Positions 32,165 to 40,472 of a stretch of DNA of 64,000 nt are shown piece after piece. The stretch spans positions 1 to 64,000 of the forward strand of contig NZ_JAFCJS010000006.1 in the NCBI RefSeq assembly GCF_018130825.1, written 5' to 3'. The first letter of the stretch is position 1. Every line of letters starts with the position of its first letter. Position numbers and translations under genes: made by a program. The DNA comes from Bradyrhizobium liaoningense (GTDB taxonomy: Bacteria; Pseudomonadota; Alphaproteobacteria; Rhizobiales; Xanthobacteraceae). The notes under the pieces were generated by a model, which made no database searches, was not told the DNA's origin, and saw nothing but the letters and a program-made list of their open reading frames with translations.

Positions 32165-32490
32165 GGTTTGGTTCCAATCAAAACAATACCGTGCGGAAGG
32201 CCCGGGCTTAGCGCCCAAGTTCCTCGACTCCGTTAGTCCCATTATCGTTGAAATCTGCCACAATTCCAGCGCTGAAGGCCTTTTCCCGCGCTGCGAGACC
32301 CAAGCTGTGGCTTTTCTGCCGCAAGTTTTGCAAGGCTATGGGCGTTTTTTGGCAAGGGAGGTCCGGACTGTCGATTCTGCGCCACAGTAGCGCCACAAAT
32401 GCAAACCCTCCGTTAATGTTGTTGTCATCGTGAACCTGTCAGAATCGCGCTAAGGGCTGTCATTCTGTCGCAGGTTCTCTGGAGTTGTTC
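32165..32490. other. Intergenic region between divergent ldt and corA genes
   Basis: These 326 bases must hold both promoters. I see no open frame, palindrome or promoter that I can name with confidence. The stretch 32400-32440 is relatively AT-rich. Confidence 0.5.
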
Positions 32491-33468
32491 ATGTTTTCGG
32501 TGTTTGTTCCCTCCGAGTCCTCCCTCAAGAAGGCGGTCATCGAGGATCTCACGGTGCTGCCGGAGAACGCGGTCTGGATCGACCTCGTCAACCCCTCGGC
32601 CGCTGAAGACAAGGCTGTGGAGCGGCTGGCGGGGATCGCCATCCCGACCCGGGAAGACATGCAGGAGATCGAGATCTCCAGCCGGCTCTATATCGAGAAC
32701 GGCGCGCGCTACATGACCGCGACGCTGATGTGCCACTCCGATACTGACATGCCCCGGACCACGGCGGTGACCTTCATCCTCGGCGACCATCGCCTGGTGA
32801 CGGTGCGCTACGACCTGCCGAAGCCGTTTGCGCTGGTCGAGGCCAAGCTGGCCCGCTCCTGCACGCCGTCCGTCACCGGCGAGATGGTGCTGATGGAACT
32901 GCTGGACGCCGTGATCGACCGCTGCGCCGACATCCTGGAGCGCTGCGGCGCCGAGATCGACCAGGTCTCGCACGACATCTTCGAGCCCGAGAGCGAGCGC
33001 CATGGTCACGCCAAGCAATATTCCCAGATTCTGATCTCGATCGGCCGCAAGGGCGATTTGACCTCGAAGGTTCGCGAGAGCCTGGTCTCGATCGGCCGCG
33101 TCGCCGCATTCCTCTCGGCGGTGGTGGAGGGCGTCAAATGGTCGAAGGACATGCGCGAGCAGCTCAAGACCATGCAGCGCGACGTCGTCTCGCTAACCGA
33201 CCATGCCTCCTATCTTTCCAACAAGATCACCTTCGTGCTCGACGCCATGCTCGGCGTCGTCAATCTCGAGCAGAACAACATCATCAAGCTGTTTTCGGTC
33301 ATGGCCGTTGTCCTGATGCCGCCGACGCTGATCGCCTCGATCTACGGCATGAACTTCAAAGCGATGCCGGAACTCGAATGGGTCCACGGCTATCCGATGG
33401 CGCTGGTGATGATGCTGATCGCCGCCATCGTTCCGTACTGGATCTTCAAATGGAAGAAGTGGCTGTAA
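32491..33468 (+). CDS. corA: CorA-type magnesium/cobalt transporter
   Basis: This encodes 325 residues from the ATG at 32491 with GGAG six bases upstream. An alpha/beta cytoplasmic domain and a long helical stalk precede two C-terminal membrane helices. The signature 'YGMNF' ends the first helix (residues ~285-289), and the acidic periplasmic loop 'KAMPELEWVHGYPM' resembles the MPEL loop of CorA. Pentamers of this family carry Mg2+ (and Co2+, Ni2+) inward. It is monocistronic and divergent from the L,D-transpeptidase gene. Confidence 0.92.
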   Translation: MFSVFVPSESSLKKAVIEDLTVLPENAVWIDLVNPSAAEDKAVERLAGIAIPTREDMQEIEISSRLYIENGARYMTATLMCHSDTDMPRTTAVTFILGDHRLVTVRYDLPKPFALVEAKLARSCTPSVTGEMVLMELLDAVIDRCADILERCGAEIDQVSHDIFEPESERHGHAKQYSQILISIGRKGDLTSKVRESLVSIGRVAAFLSAVVEGVKWSKDMREQLKTMQRDVVSLTDHASYLSNKITFVLDAMLGVVNLEQNNIIKLFSVMAVVLMPPTLIASIYGMNFKAMPELEWVHGYPMALVMMLIAAIVPYWIFKWKKWL

Positions 33469-33652
33469 TACTACCGAGACCTTACACCGTTCGCAGAGAC
33501 ACGGTGCTTGGTGTCGCAGAATAGAGCGGGATTGCGGCGTCGCGGTGATGCGTGTTTGCTGCCCCAATTCCTCCGGTAAAATTTGAGCGGTGGGCTGAAC
33601 GTTTGCGCGAAACTTGTCTGCGATAAGTAGTGCGTAGCCGCGAGGAACAGCC

Positions 33653-33886
33653 ATGGTTGAAAAACACATAACGTCGCCCCGCAACGTCATCGATCTGGCG
33701 AACTATCGTCAGGTCCTGGCGAGCGGCAAGGCGTCGTCGATGTCGGCACGCCTGTGCCGGCACTGTGGTGCTCCGCTGCTCGATGGCGAGAACGACGACG
33801 ACTGCTCGACCGCATTCAATGCCGGAGCTCCAAGTGCTTCAGCTTCAAGGCTGCGCGATCGGTCACGTCGGATTCGAGTCGATTGA
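33653..33886 (+). CDS. Small Cys-motif hypothetical protein
   Basis: This encodes 77 residues. The ATG at 33653 follows a GAGG sequence. The N-terminus 'SPRNVIDLANYRQ' is typical of small Bradyrhizobium proteins, followed by 'ARLCRHCGAPLLDGENDDDC', a Cys-x2-Cys plus a third Cys that resembles half of a zinc ribbon. The last ~20 residues are Arg/Ser-rich and less convincing, so the 3' end may be frameshifted or simply variable. Function unknown. Confidence 0.55.
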   Translation: MVEKHITSPRNVIDLANYRQVLASGKASSMSARLCRHCGAPLLDGENDDDCSTAFNAGAPSASASRLRDRSRRIRVD

Positions 33887-33966
33887 GCAACGGAAGGAAG
33901 GCGGGCGATCCAGGTCTTGCGGCGGCGTTGTCTGGATCGCCTTGCTTCCGTCCTTCGGCATATCAA

Positions 33967-34737
33967 TCAGCGCTTCACGATCTGTGCCGTCGAGACAATG
34001 GTCTCGGCGATCGTGCCGTCGCGGCTGAACGGCACCAGATGTTTCCCGACATCCTTTAGCATCGCCTCGACATTGTCGCCCAATGCCTCCGGTGATGACG
34101 ACGAATAGGTGAGGGTGCGCCGCGTCAGGTCCTCTACGATGACCGAGTGACTGGTCTCGACCGCGATGAGCTCGGCGGGCCGGAACGCGCTGTCGCGGAA
34201 GAACGCGGGCAGGTCGCGATGTGTCCGCGTGCCCCGGCCGGCCGCCTCCCACAGCCTGGCCGGCGACCAGCGGCGGCGGATCTCGTTGTAGCCATCGAGC
34301 CATGGATTGCTGCCGTCGGTGGCCGAGAACGAGGCGCAGATCGCAATCGCGCCCTCGCGCGCAACCAATTTGTCGAGCCGTGCCAGCGTCGACTCGCGAT
34401 CCATCCAGTGCAACGCGCGGCCGATCGTCACGACATCGAATGTGCCGATGTCGGGCGCAAGGGTCTCGGCCTTGCCTTCGATCAGCGAGAGCGCGTGGCC
34501 TGCTCTCGCAGCCGCGCGGCGCGCCGCATCGAGCATTGCAGGCTCAGGGTCGACGCCGACGATGCGGCCGACATAGGGAGCGAAGCCGAGCGCCAGCAGC
34601 CCGGGTCCGGTGCCGAGGTCGATCAGGCTGCTCTGTTTCGAGAGGCCGAGCTTTCGCGTGACGCTGCGGAAGAATTCGCTCGGGTAGGGCGGCCGCAAAT
34701 GCTCGTAGAGTGACGCGGTGCTCGCGAACCGGCCCAT
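33967..34737 (-). CDS. Class I SAM-dependent methyltransferase
   Basis: This encodes 256 residues from the ATG at 34737, 17 bp after the SDR stop. The SAM-binding motif I is 'SLIDLGTGPGLLALGFAPY' (~38-56), followed by 'IVGVDPEPAMLDAARRAA' and post-motif 'FDVVTIGRALHWMD', the Trp-Met-Asp pattern of UbiE/Tam-like enzymes. The C-terminal half ('FRDSAFRPAELIAVETSHSV', 'VEAMLKDVG') resembles the cap seen in trans-aconitate-type methyltransferases. The acceptor is unknown. It forms a two-gene unit with the SDR. Confidence 0.85.
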   Translation of the reverse strand: MGRFASTASLYEHLRPPYPSEFFRSVTRKLGLSKQSSLIDLGTGPGLLALGFAPYVGRIVGVDPEPAMLDAARRAAARAGHALSLIEGKAETLAPDIGTFDVVTIGRALHWMDRESTLARLDKLVAREGAIAICASFSATDGSNPWLDGYNEIRRRWSPARLWEAAGRGTRTHRDLPAFFRDSAFRPAELIAVETSHSVIVEDLTRRTLTYSSSSPEALGDNVEAMLKDVGKHLVPFSRDGTIAETIVSTAQIVKR

Positions 34738-34754
34738 GCTTCCGCCGTTCTGGC

Positions 34755-35513
34755 CTACACGTGCTGGCCGCCGTTGATGTGGATCTCGGCGCCGTTGACG
34801 TACGAGCTGGTGTCCGTGCACAGCACGTAGATGATCTTGGCCACTTCGTCCGGTGTGCCGAGCCGGTGCATCGGGATCTGCTGATCGACGATCTTCTCGG
34901 TACCCGGCGACAGGATCGAGGTGTCGATCTCGCCCGGCGCGATCGCATTGACGCGCACGCCGACGCGGCCGAAGTCGGAGGCCATCTCGCGCGTCAGCGC
35001 GGCGAGAGCTGCCTTCGAGGTCGCATAGGCGGCGCCGGCGAAGGGGTGCACGCGCGAGCCCGCGATCGAGGTGACGTTGACGACCGAACCTTTGGCCGCT
35101 TTCAACTCCTCGATCAGTCCGCGCGCGATCATGATCGGCGCGAAGAAGTTGACGTGGAAGACATGCGTCCAGGTGTCGAGATCGGTGTCGACCGAGCCGA
35201 GCCGGCCGCCGCCCGGGCCCTTCGGCGAGATCGCGGCGTTGTTGACGAGCGCATGCAGCATGCCGCCTTCGAGACGGTTGCGGATTTCGGAGATCGCACG
35301 CGAGGTATCCTCGGGATCGCCGAGATCGACCTGGATGTGGTCCTCAGGACCCGCGTCCCACGGGCAATCCTCGGGAAAAGCATGCCGCGAGCAGGTGATG
35401 ACGCGCCAGCCCGCAGAGGAGAAGCGGATCACGGTGGCGTGGCCAATGCCGCGGCTCGCTCCGGTGAGGAGCAGCGTACGACGCGGCAGGTTGGACGAAT
35501 GCGGCATGGACAT
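34755..35513 (-). CDS. SDR family oxidoreductase
   Basis: This encodes 252 residues from the ATG at 35513; an ATG at 35507 is equally possible. Classical SDR features are complete: 'TGASRGIGHATVIRF' cofactor site, 'NNAAISPKGPGGG', catalytic Ser in 'VVNVTSIAGSRVHPF', Tyr-x-x-x-Lys in 'AAYATSKAALAAL', and a FabG-like C-terminus 'YVNGAEIHINGGQHV'. It probably reduces a ketone or oxidises an alcohol with NAD(P)(H). It lies 32 bp after pdxH on the same strand, so the three genes may be one operon. Confidence 0.88.
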   Translation of the reverse strand: MSMPHSSNLPRRTLLLTGASRGIGHATVIRFSSAGWRVITCSRHAFPEDCPWDAGPEDHIQVDLGDPEDTSRAISEIRNRLEGGMLHALVNNAAISPKGPGGGRLGSVDTDLDTWTHVFHVNFFAPIMIARGLIEELKAAKGSVVNVTSIAGSRVHPFAGAAYATSKAALAALTREMASDFGRVGVRVNAIAPGEIDTSILSPGTEKIVDQQIPMHRLGTPDEVAKIIYVLCTDTSSYVNGAEIHINGGQHV

Positions 35514-35545
35514 CTTTCAGGTCGGCTCAGAGCTCGGGACAAGGC

Positions 35546-36187
35546 TCAAGGATACATCCGCGTCTTGGACCATGGCTGGCCGGTGGCGTCACGACGAAAT
35601 TCGATGCGGTCGTGCAGACGGAATGGGCGGTCGTGCCAGAACTCGATGCGTGTCGGGGTGATGCGCCAGCCACTCCAGCCCGGCGGCCGCGGCACCTCGC
35701 CGATGACATATCTGGCCGCGACCTTGGCGATGGCCTGCTCGAAGGCGAAGCGGCTCTCCAGCGCTTCGGATTGCTTGCTCGCCCAGGCGCCGATCTGCGC
35801 CTGCTTCGGTCGCGTTGCGAAATAGGCGTCGGCCTCAGCGTCGGTCACCGGCGTCACGTTGCCGCGGATGCGGACCTGACGGCGCAGCGACTTCCAGTGA
35901 AAAAGTAACGCTGCCTTAGGATTTGCGGCGAGTTCGCGGCCCTTCTGGCTCGCGATGTGGCTGTAGAAGACAAAACCCTCGGTATCGAAGCCTTTCATCA
36001 GCACCATGCGCACATCGGGCAGCCCGTCGGGATCGACGGTTGCGAGTGCCATGGCGTTCGGATCGTTCGGTTCGCTCTTGATCGCCTCGTTCAGCCAGGC
36101 CTCGAACAGCGCAAATGGCTCGTCGGCGGCGGTGAAATCACCGGATGTTAAGGGTGTCTGGTGTTTCATCGAGGTCGTGTCGGTCAT
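35546..36187 (-). CDS. pdxH: Pyridoxamine 5'-phosphate oxidase
   Basis: This encodes 213 residues. The FMN-binding split barrel shows 'MALATVDPDGLPDVRMVLMK' and 'FVFYSHIASQKGRELAANPK', then 'RRQVRIRGNVTPV' and the C-terminal dimer signature ending 'PWSKTRMYP'. It oxidises pyridoxamine or pyridoxine 5'-phosphate to pyridoxal phosphate with O2. It is divergent from a lipoprotein-like gene with a perfect palindrome in the intergenic region. Confidence 0.95.
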   Translation of the reverse strand: MTDTTSMKHQTPLTSGDFTAADEPFALFEAWLNEAIKSEPNDPNAMALATVDPDGLPDVRMVLMKGFDTEGFVFYSHIASQKGRELAANPKAALLFHWKSLRRQVRIRGNVTPVTDAEADAYFATRPKQAQIGAWASKQSEALESRFAFEQAIAKVAARYVIGEVPRPPGWSGWRITPTRIEFWHDRPFRLHDRIEFRRDATGQPWSKTRMYP

Positions 36188-36240
36188 GTCTGGAGTCCGA
36201 GTTGCGTCCCGCGGCCCAAAACGCGTTGTTGTCCGCTACC

Positions 36241-36254
36241 GCCCTATATAGGGC
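36241..36254. promoter_or_regulatory. Perfect 14-bp palindrome in divergent promoter region
   Basis: GCCCTATATAGGGC is fully self-complementary and lies between the pdxH start (36187) and the lipoprotein-like start (36301). It could be a repressor operator or overlap a -10 element. No cognate regulator is adjacent. Confidence 0.45.
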
Positions 36255-36300
36255 ATGGGGACGCGTTGGCCTATCGGCGATCCGGCCGTCCAGCCTTGTC

Positions 36301-36708
36301 ATGACGATCATTCTGGTCGGGCTCGGCACCGGCGGCTGCAGCTTCTCCCGTGGTGACAAGAGCGCCTATGCCAAGGCTGACGACAGCGACCTCACCGGCT
36401 CGATCGTGCGGCCGGCGAAAGACACCGCGCCGACGGAGACCGATCTCGCCTTCGCCCGCAACGCCGCCACCGACGTGCTGAGCAAGGGCGACAAGGATTC
36501 CAGCCAGCACTGGGAGAACCCGGAGACAGGGGCGCGGGGCTCGGTGACCCCGATCGCGCAGTCCTATGCCGCCGAGGACGGCCGCAAGTGCCGCGATTTC
36601 CTGGCGAGCTACGTCAACGGGAACACGGAAAGCTGGCTCCAGGGCGCCGGCTGCCAAAGCAGTCGTGGCCGTTGGGAGATTCATACGCTAAAGCCGTGGC
36701 GGAGCTAG
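36301..36708 (+). CDS. RT0821/Lpp0805-family surface protein, probable lipoprotein
   Basis: This encodes 135 residues from the ATG at 36301, with a lipobox-like 'LGTGGC' at 8-13. That signal is short, so a non-ATG start upstream (for example TTG codons near 36226) may add a basic N-region. The soluble domain has the RT0821/Lpp0805-like pattern: 'SSQHWENPETGARGSVTPI', 'CRDFLASYVNGNTESWLQG' and 'GAGCQSSRGRWEIHTLKPW', with paired cysteines. Relatives are outer-membrane-associated lipoproteins of unknown role. Confidence 0.75.
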   Translation: MTIILVGLGTGGCSFSRGDKSAYAKADDSDLTGSIVRPAKDTAPTETDLAFARNAATDVLSKGDKDSSQHWENPETGARGSVTPIAQSYAAEDGRKCRDFLASYVNGNTESWLQGAGCQSSRGRWEIHTLKPWRS

Positions 36709-36742
36709 GATTCGGCCGGTAGCCCTAGTTGCAAAAATGCCA

Positions 36743-36778
36743 CTCCCACCCCACATGGATCGCAGGTGGGGCGGGGAG
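36743..36778 (+). promoter_or_regulatory. GC-rich hairpin in dnaJ-like leader
   Basis: CTCCCACCCCAC (36743-36754) pairs with GTGGGGCGGGGAG (36766-36778), leaving one bulge. It could end the upstream transcript or act as a structured leader, but no U-tract follows. Confidence 0.4.
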
Positions 36779-36817
36779 CCCTTTAGACAATTCGATTCCT
36801 TGAAGGAGACGTGACGG

Positions 36818-37777
36818 ATGCGCGACCCCTATGAGGTCTTGGGGGTGCCGCGGAGCGCCAACGCTGCCGCGATCAAGAGCGCCTATCGCAAGCTTGCCAA
36901 GAAGCACCATCCCGACAGCAACAAGGACGATCCGAAGGCGGCCGAGCGCTTCTCCGAGATCAACTCGGCGAACGAGATCATCGGCGACGAGGACAAGCGC
37001 AAGCAGTTCGACCGCGGCGAGATCGACGCCGAGGGCAAGCCGCGCTTCCAGGGCTTTCCGGGCGGCGGGCCGCGCGGTCGCGCGGGTCCCGGCGGCTTCG
37101 AGAGCTATACGTTCCGCTCCGGCGGCGGACCCGGCCAGGGCGGCGGCGCCTTCGAGGACATCCTCAACAGCATGTTCGGCGGCGGGATGCGCGGTGCGCG
37201 GCCCGGAGCCGGCGGCGCAGGGCAGTTCGAATTCGACACCGGCGGGGTCGGGCTCGATCTCGACGTCAACGTCGCGATGTCCGTCTCGCTGGAGGAATCG
37301 GTCAAGGGTGGCGAGAAGCGCGTCCGGCTGCCCACCGGCAAGGAGCTCAACGTCAAGATTCCGGCCGGCGTCACCGAGGGCCAGCAGATCCGGCTGCGGG
37401 GGCAGGGCGAGAGCGCCCAGGGCCATCCGCCCGGCGATCTCCTGATCACCATCAGCATCGCGCCGCACCCGTTCTTCAAGGTCGAGGGTTCAGATCTCAG
37501 GATCGACCTGCCGGTCACGCTGTACGAGGCGGTGCTCGGCGCCAAGGTCCGCGTGCCCACCCTCGGCAATGCCGTGGAGCTCTCGGTCCCCAAGAACACT
37601 TCCAGCGGCCGGACCTTCCGTCTCAAAGGCAAGGGCCTGCCGAAATCCGGCGGAACCGGGGATCTCTTCGTCACCATCAGGATTATGCTACCGGACGGGA
37701 ACGACGCCGAGCTTGAAGCATTGATGGAGAAGTGGCGGGACCAACACCCCTACAATCCACGTAGCGGGCTTGGTTAG
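36818..37777 (+). CDS. DnaJ/CbpA-type J-domain co-chaperone
   Basis: This encodes 319 residues. An AAGGAG ribosome site precedes the ATG at 36818. The J-domain (1-65) has the essential His-Pro-Asp (31-33) in 'KKHHPDSNK'. A Gly/Phe/Arg-rich linker (~68-145) follows, then the two beta-domains of the DnaJ C-terminal region ('EESVKGGEKRVRLPTGKEL', 'GRTFRLKGKGLPKSGGTGDL'). There is no zinc-finger domain, so this is a class II J-protein like CbpA. It would deliver clients to DnaK and stimulate its ATPase. Confidence 0.92.
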   Translation: MRDPYEVLGVPRSANAAAIKSAYRKLAKKHHPDSNKDDPKAAERFSEINSANEIIGDEDKRKQFDRGEIDAEGKPRFQGFPGGGPRGRAGPGGFESYTFRSGGGPGQGGGAFEDILNSMFGGGMRGARPGAGGAGQFEFDTGGVGLDLDVNVAMSVSLEESVKGGEKRVRLPTGKELNVKIPAGVTEGQQIRLRGQGESAQGHPPGDLLITISIAPHPFFKVEGSDLRIDLPVTLYEAVLGAKVRVPTLGNAVELSVPKNTSSGRTFRLKGKGLPKSGGTGDLFVTIRIMLPDGNDAELEALMEKWRDQHPYNPRSGLG

Positions 37778-38094
37778 GGCGAGATCGAACTGAAGGGGTT
37801 CTCCTGGAAGCCGGAAGCATCGTCCACGAGATGATGCTCATCATACTCCTGAAGCGTAGTAGCGCTTCATGGTCACGACGTGTCGGCTGTCCGGCGGGGC
37901 AGCCGATAAAAAGGTGCGGCCTCGAGAGGGGGACCAGCGCGGTACCAAAAACCCCAATCGAGGCCGCCCGCGTCGATCGGCGGATCGAACGCAGCTCATA
38001 ATCGCGTGAACACCCGGTGCGATAATGAGACACGCCCGTGTCTTGATTCGAAATTTTCAATGACGGAATCGAGGCACCGCGGTTTGACGGTTGT
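37778..38094. other. Intergenic region dense in dyads; possible structured RNA
   Basis: No convincing gene is present. Successive hairpins occur at 37828-37847 (ATGATG/CATCAT core), 37851-37868 (GAAGCG/CGCTTC), 37883-37906 (TCGGCTG/CAGCCGA), 37916-37967 (GCGGCCTCGA/TCGAGGCCGC with an inner GGGG/CCCC) and 38028-38043 (AGACACG/CGTGTCT). A nine-codon frame (Met-Lys-Arg-Tyr-Tyr-Ala-Ser-Gly-Val) lies on the minus strand over the second hairpin. Confidence 0.5.
37908..37967 (-). terminator. Probable terminator of the sigma/anti-sigma transcript
   Basis: The 10-bp stem GCGGCCTCGA/TCGAGGCCGC is followed on the minus strand by ACCTTTTT. It lies about 130 bp beyond the anti-sigma stop codon. Confidence 0.5.
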
Positions 38095-38865
38095 TTAGGT
38101 GCCGTTTTTCTCTGCCTGGTCGTAGACGGCCTGCGCCACCTTGGTCAGCCGGTCGCGATCACCGCCACCGCTGACGACATAGCCGACGCCGCGCTCGGCC
38201 CAGAACAACGCACCATCCTTGTCCGTCCTGGCGTAGCGCATTTGCGTCGCACCATTCTCGGTCTTGGCCGAATAGATCGTGTATCGCTCGCCCGAGGCGC
38301 CCTCATACATCAGGAACGACGCCGGTCCGTTCGGTCCCGGCAGCAGCCGGCCGCCGACCAGCTTCAGTCCGCTCGCCTCCAAATTCGGCGCGAACACGGT
38401 CCAGCCGCAGCGCCTGGTCAGCCAGGCCTGCAAATGATCGCGCTCGTTGCCGCCGACCTCGACGGGGTGGCGGACCTCGACGACATAGAGGCGGTGAGCG
38501 TCGAGCGCATCCGCCGTAAAGCTCTGGAAGGTCGAAGGCGCGTTGGCGGCGCCATGCGCCACCCAGCCGGCGGTGCCGCCGGCGACGAAGGCCACCAGCA
38601 CGGCCGCGGCGGCGCCATAGAACCATTGCCGGGGACGGCGCTCCAGCCGCTCCAGCTCAAGCCGGGTCGGCACCGGCTCCTGGGCGACGGAATCGTAGCG
38701 GGCGTGCAGCATCTCGGCCATGGTCTGCCAGGACTGCACCCGCTCGGCATCCTCGGGGTGAGCGGCAAGCCAGGCCTCGACGTCGGCGCGTCGCTCGGCC
38801 GGCAACTCGCCGTCGACATAGGCGTGGAGCTCGTCCTCGGTAATGGGAATGCTGCGGTCGTTCAT
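38095..38865 (-). CDS. Transmembrane anti-sigma factor
   Basis: This encodes 256 residues. The N-terminus 'ITEDELHAYVDGELPAERRA' is the sigma-binding helical domain of RskA/RsiW-like anti-sigma factors, here without the zinc His-Cys-Cys set. One membrane span lies at ~83-105 ('AAAAVLVAFVAGGTAGWVAH'). The periplasmic part contains 'GLKLVGGRLLPGPNGPASFL', the pattern of Bradyrhizobium anti-sigma proteins. It is immediately downstream of the ECF sigma gene (106-bp gap) and would hold that factor at the membrane until a signal arrives. Confidence 0.88.
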   Translation of the reverse strand: MNDRSIPITEDELHAYVDGELPAERRADVEAWLAAHPEDAERVQSWQTMAEMLHARYDSVAQEPVPTRLELERLERRPRQWFYGAAAAVLVAFVAGGTAGWVAHGAANAPSTFQSFTADALDAHRLYVVEVRHPVEVGGNERDHLQAWLTRRCGWTVFAPNLEASGLKLVGGRLLPGPNGPASFLMYEGASGERYTIYSAKTENGATQMRYARTDKDGALFWAERGVGYVVSGGGDRDRLTKVAQAVYDQAEKNGT

Positions 38866-38971
38866 ATCGGTCGTCTCTGGCTCTGCGGCCCAAAAAATTC
38901 CTTGTGGCTCAACTTCGCCCGCTTCACCGTCAGGCTACGGGCGGACATTATTCGATGCATCAACCCGGCCA

Positions 38972-39460
38972 TCATTTCACCCGCCTGAGCGCCGGGCGCT
39001 CACCCTCCAGCGAGGCTTTCACGTGGGCTCTCGCCCGTGCCAGGCGCGACATCACGGTGCCGATCGGCACGCCCTGGATGTCGGCGACCTCGCGGTAGCT
39101 CATGCCCTCCAGCATCACCAGCAGCAGCACCGAGCGCTGCTCCTCGACCAGTGTTGCCAGCGCCTTCTCGATGTCGCGTCCCTCGGCCTCGGTCCCGCTG
39201 GCGTCGGGGTTGTTCTCCGTCAGCTGCATGAATTGCGGCCGCCTCGCCAATGAGCGCCGCCGGTTCTTGTTGAGGTTGGTCAGGATCGTATAGAGCCAGC
39301 TCCTGACGTCGCCGCCGAGAAACAGGCGCTCCGAACGGAGCGCACGCACCAAGGTATCCTGCACCAGATCGTCGGCCGCATCCGCATCGCGCGTGAGCGC
39401 GCGGGCGTAGCGGCGCAACGCCGGGATCATGGCTTCCACGCTCTGGCGAAACGCACTCAT
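38972..39460 (-). CDS. ECF RNA polymerase sigma factor
   Basis: This encodes 162 residues from the ATG at 39460. Region 2 reads 'RYARALTRDADAADDLVQDT' with 'DVRSWLYTILTNLNKNRRRS', and region 4 reads 'LLVMLEGMSYREVADIQGVP' with 'IGTVMSRLARARAHVK'. Regions 1 and 3 are absent, as expected of the ECF class. Its partner is the anti-sigma gene downstream. The pair lacks the phyR/nepR context of EcfG, so it is a separate ECF system. No clear autoregulatory promoter was recognised. Confidence 0.9.
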   Translation of the reverse strand: MSAFRQSVEAMIPALRRYARALTRDADAADDLVQDTLVRALRSERLFLGGDVRSWLYTILTNLNKNRRRSLARRPQFMQLTENNPDASGTEAEGRDIEKALATLVEEQRSVLLLVMLEGMSYREVADIQGVPIGTVMSRLARARAHVKASLEGERPALRRVK

Positions 39461-39632
39461 GCCGTCTTTGATGTCCTGCCGTTCGGCGCAAGCGCCACAA
39501 TCATCATAACACCCGAATGGAACGGCTATTCCGGCGCTCGAAACAGCGTTAACGCCGCGTATTAGGGCTGTACCGAAAGGGAGGGCTGGTGTACCTCCAG
39601 ACCTCAACGAGAGCTCGACGGGACGTTCAAAA

Positions 39633-40448
39633 ATGGCGCAGAATTCAGGTCTGATGCAAGGCAAGCGCGGGGTGATCCTCGGCGTTGCCAACAACCGCTC
39701 GATCGCCTGGGGCATTGCCAAGGCATGCCACGCCGCCGGCGCCGAGCTCGCCTTCACCTATCAGGGCGATGCGCTGAAGAAGCGCGTCGAGCCGCTCGCC
39801 GCCGAGATCGGCGGTCTCGTGCTCGGCCATTGCGACGTCACGGACGCTGCGACCATCGACGCGGCCTTCGCGGTGCTGAAGGAAAAGTGGGGCAAGATCG
39901 ACTTCCTGGTGCACGCGATCGCGTATGGCGAGCAGCTCGACGGCCGCTACGTCGACACCACGCAGGAGAACTTCACCAAGTCGATGCTGATCTCCTGCTA
40001 TTCGTTCACGGCGGTGGCGCAGCGCGCCGAGAAGCTGATGACCGATGGCGGCTCGCTGATCACGCTCTCGTATTACGGCGCCGAGAAGTGGATGCCGCAT
40101 TACAACGTGATGGGCGTCGCCAAGGCGGCGCTGGAAGCCAGCGTGCGCTATCTCGCCGCCGACCTCGGCGAGAAGAACATCCGCGTCAACGCGATCTCGG
40201 CGGGGCCGATCAAGACGCTGGCGGCGTCCGGCATCGGCGACTTCCGCTATATCCTGAAGTGGAACGAGACCAACGCGCCGATGCGGCGCAACGTCTCGAC
40301 CGAAGACGTCGGCGGCAGCGCGCTGTATTTCCTCTCCGACCTCTCGCGCGGCGTCACCGGCGAGGTGCATCACGTCGATTCCGGCTACCACGTGCTCGGC
40401 ATGAAGCGGCCGGACGCGCCGGACATTTCGCTCGGCGGTAAGGACTGA
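39633..40448 (+). CDS. fabI: Enoyl-[acyl-carrier-protein] reductase (NADH)
   Basis: This encodes 271 residues. FabI features are 'GKRGVILGVANNRSIAWGIA' at the cofactor site, 'FLVHAIAYGEQLDGRY', and the Tyr-x6-Lys catalytic pair in 'YNVMGVAK', with 'AISAGPIKTLAASGI' following. It performs the last reduction of each fatty-acid elongation cycle and is the target class of triclosan. The histidine phosphatase gene follows by 24 bp and aroC follows that, so the three may form an operon. Confidence 0.95.
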   Translation: MAQNSGLMQGKRGVILGVANNRSIAWGIAKACHAAGAELAFTYQGDALKKRVEPLAAEIGGLVLGHCDVTDAATIDAAFAVLKEKWGKIDFLVHAIAYGEQLDGRYVDTTQENFTKSMLISCYSFTAVAQRAEKLMTDGGSLITLSYYGAEKWMPHYNVMGVAKAALEASVRYLAADLGEKNIRVNAISAGPIKTLAASGIGDFRYILKWNETNAPMRRNVSTEDVGGSALYFLSDLSRGVTGEVHHVDSGYHVLGMKRPDAPDISLGGKD

Positions 40449-40472
40449 TCCAAGGACTGATCTTCAGCTGGA

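Noticed and set aside
37832..38010. Short open frame on the plus strand after the dnaJ-like gene
   Set aside because: Codon use is unlike the neighbours, there is no ribosome site, and the hairpins explain the sequence better.
37778..38094. SRP RNA, tmRNA, RNase P or 6S RNA in the structured gap
   Set aside because: The diagnostic conserved segments of these RNAs are not present.
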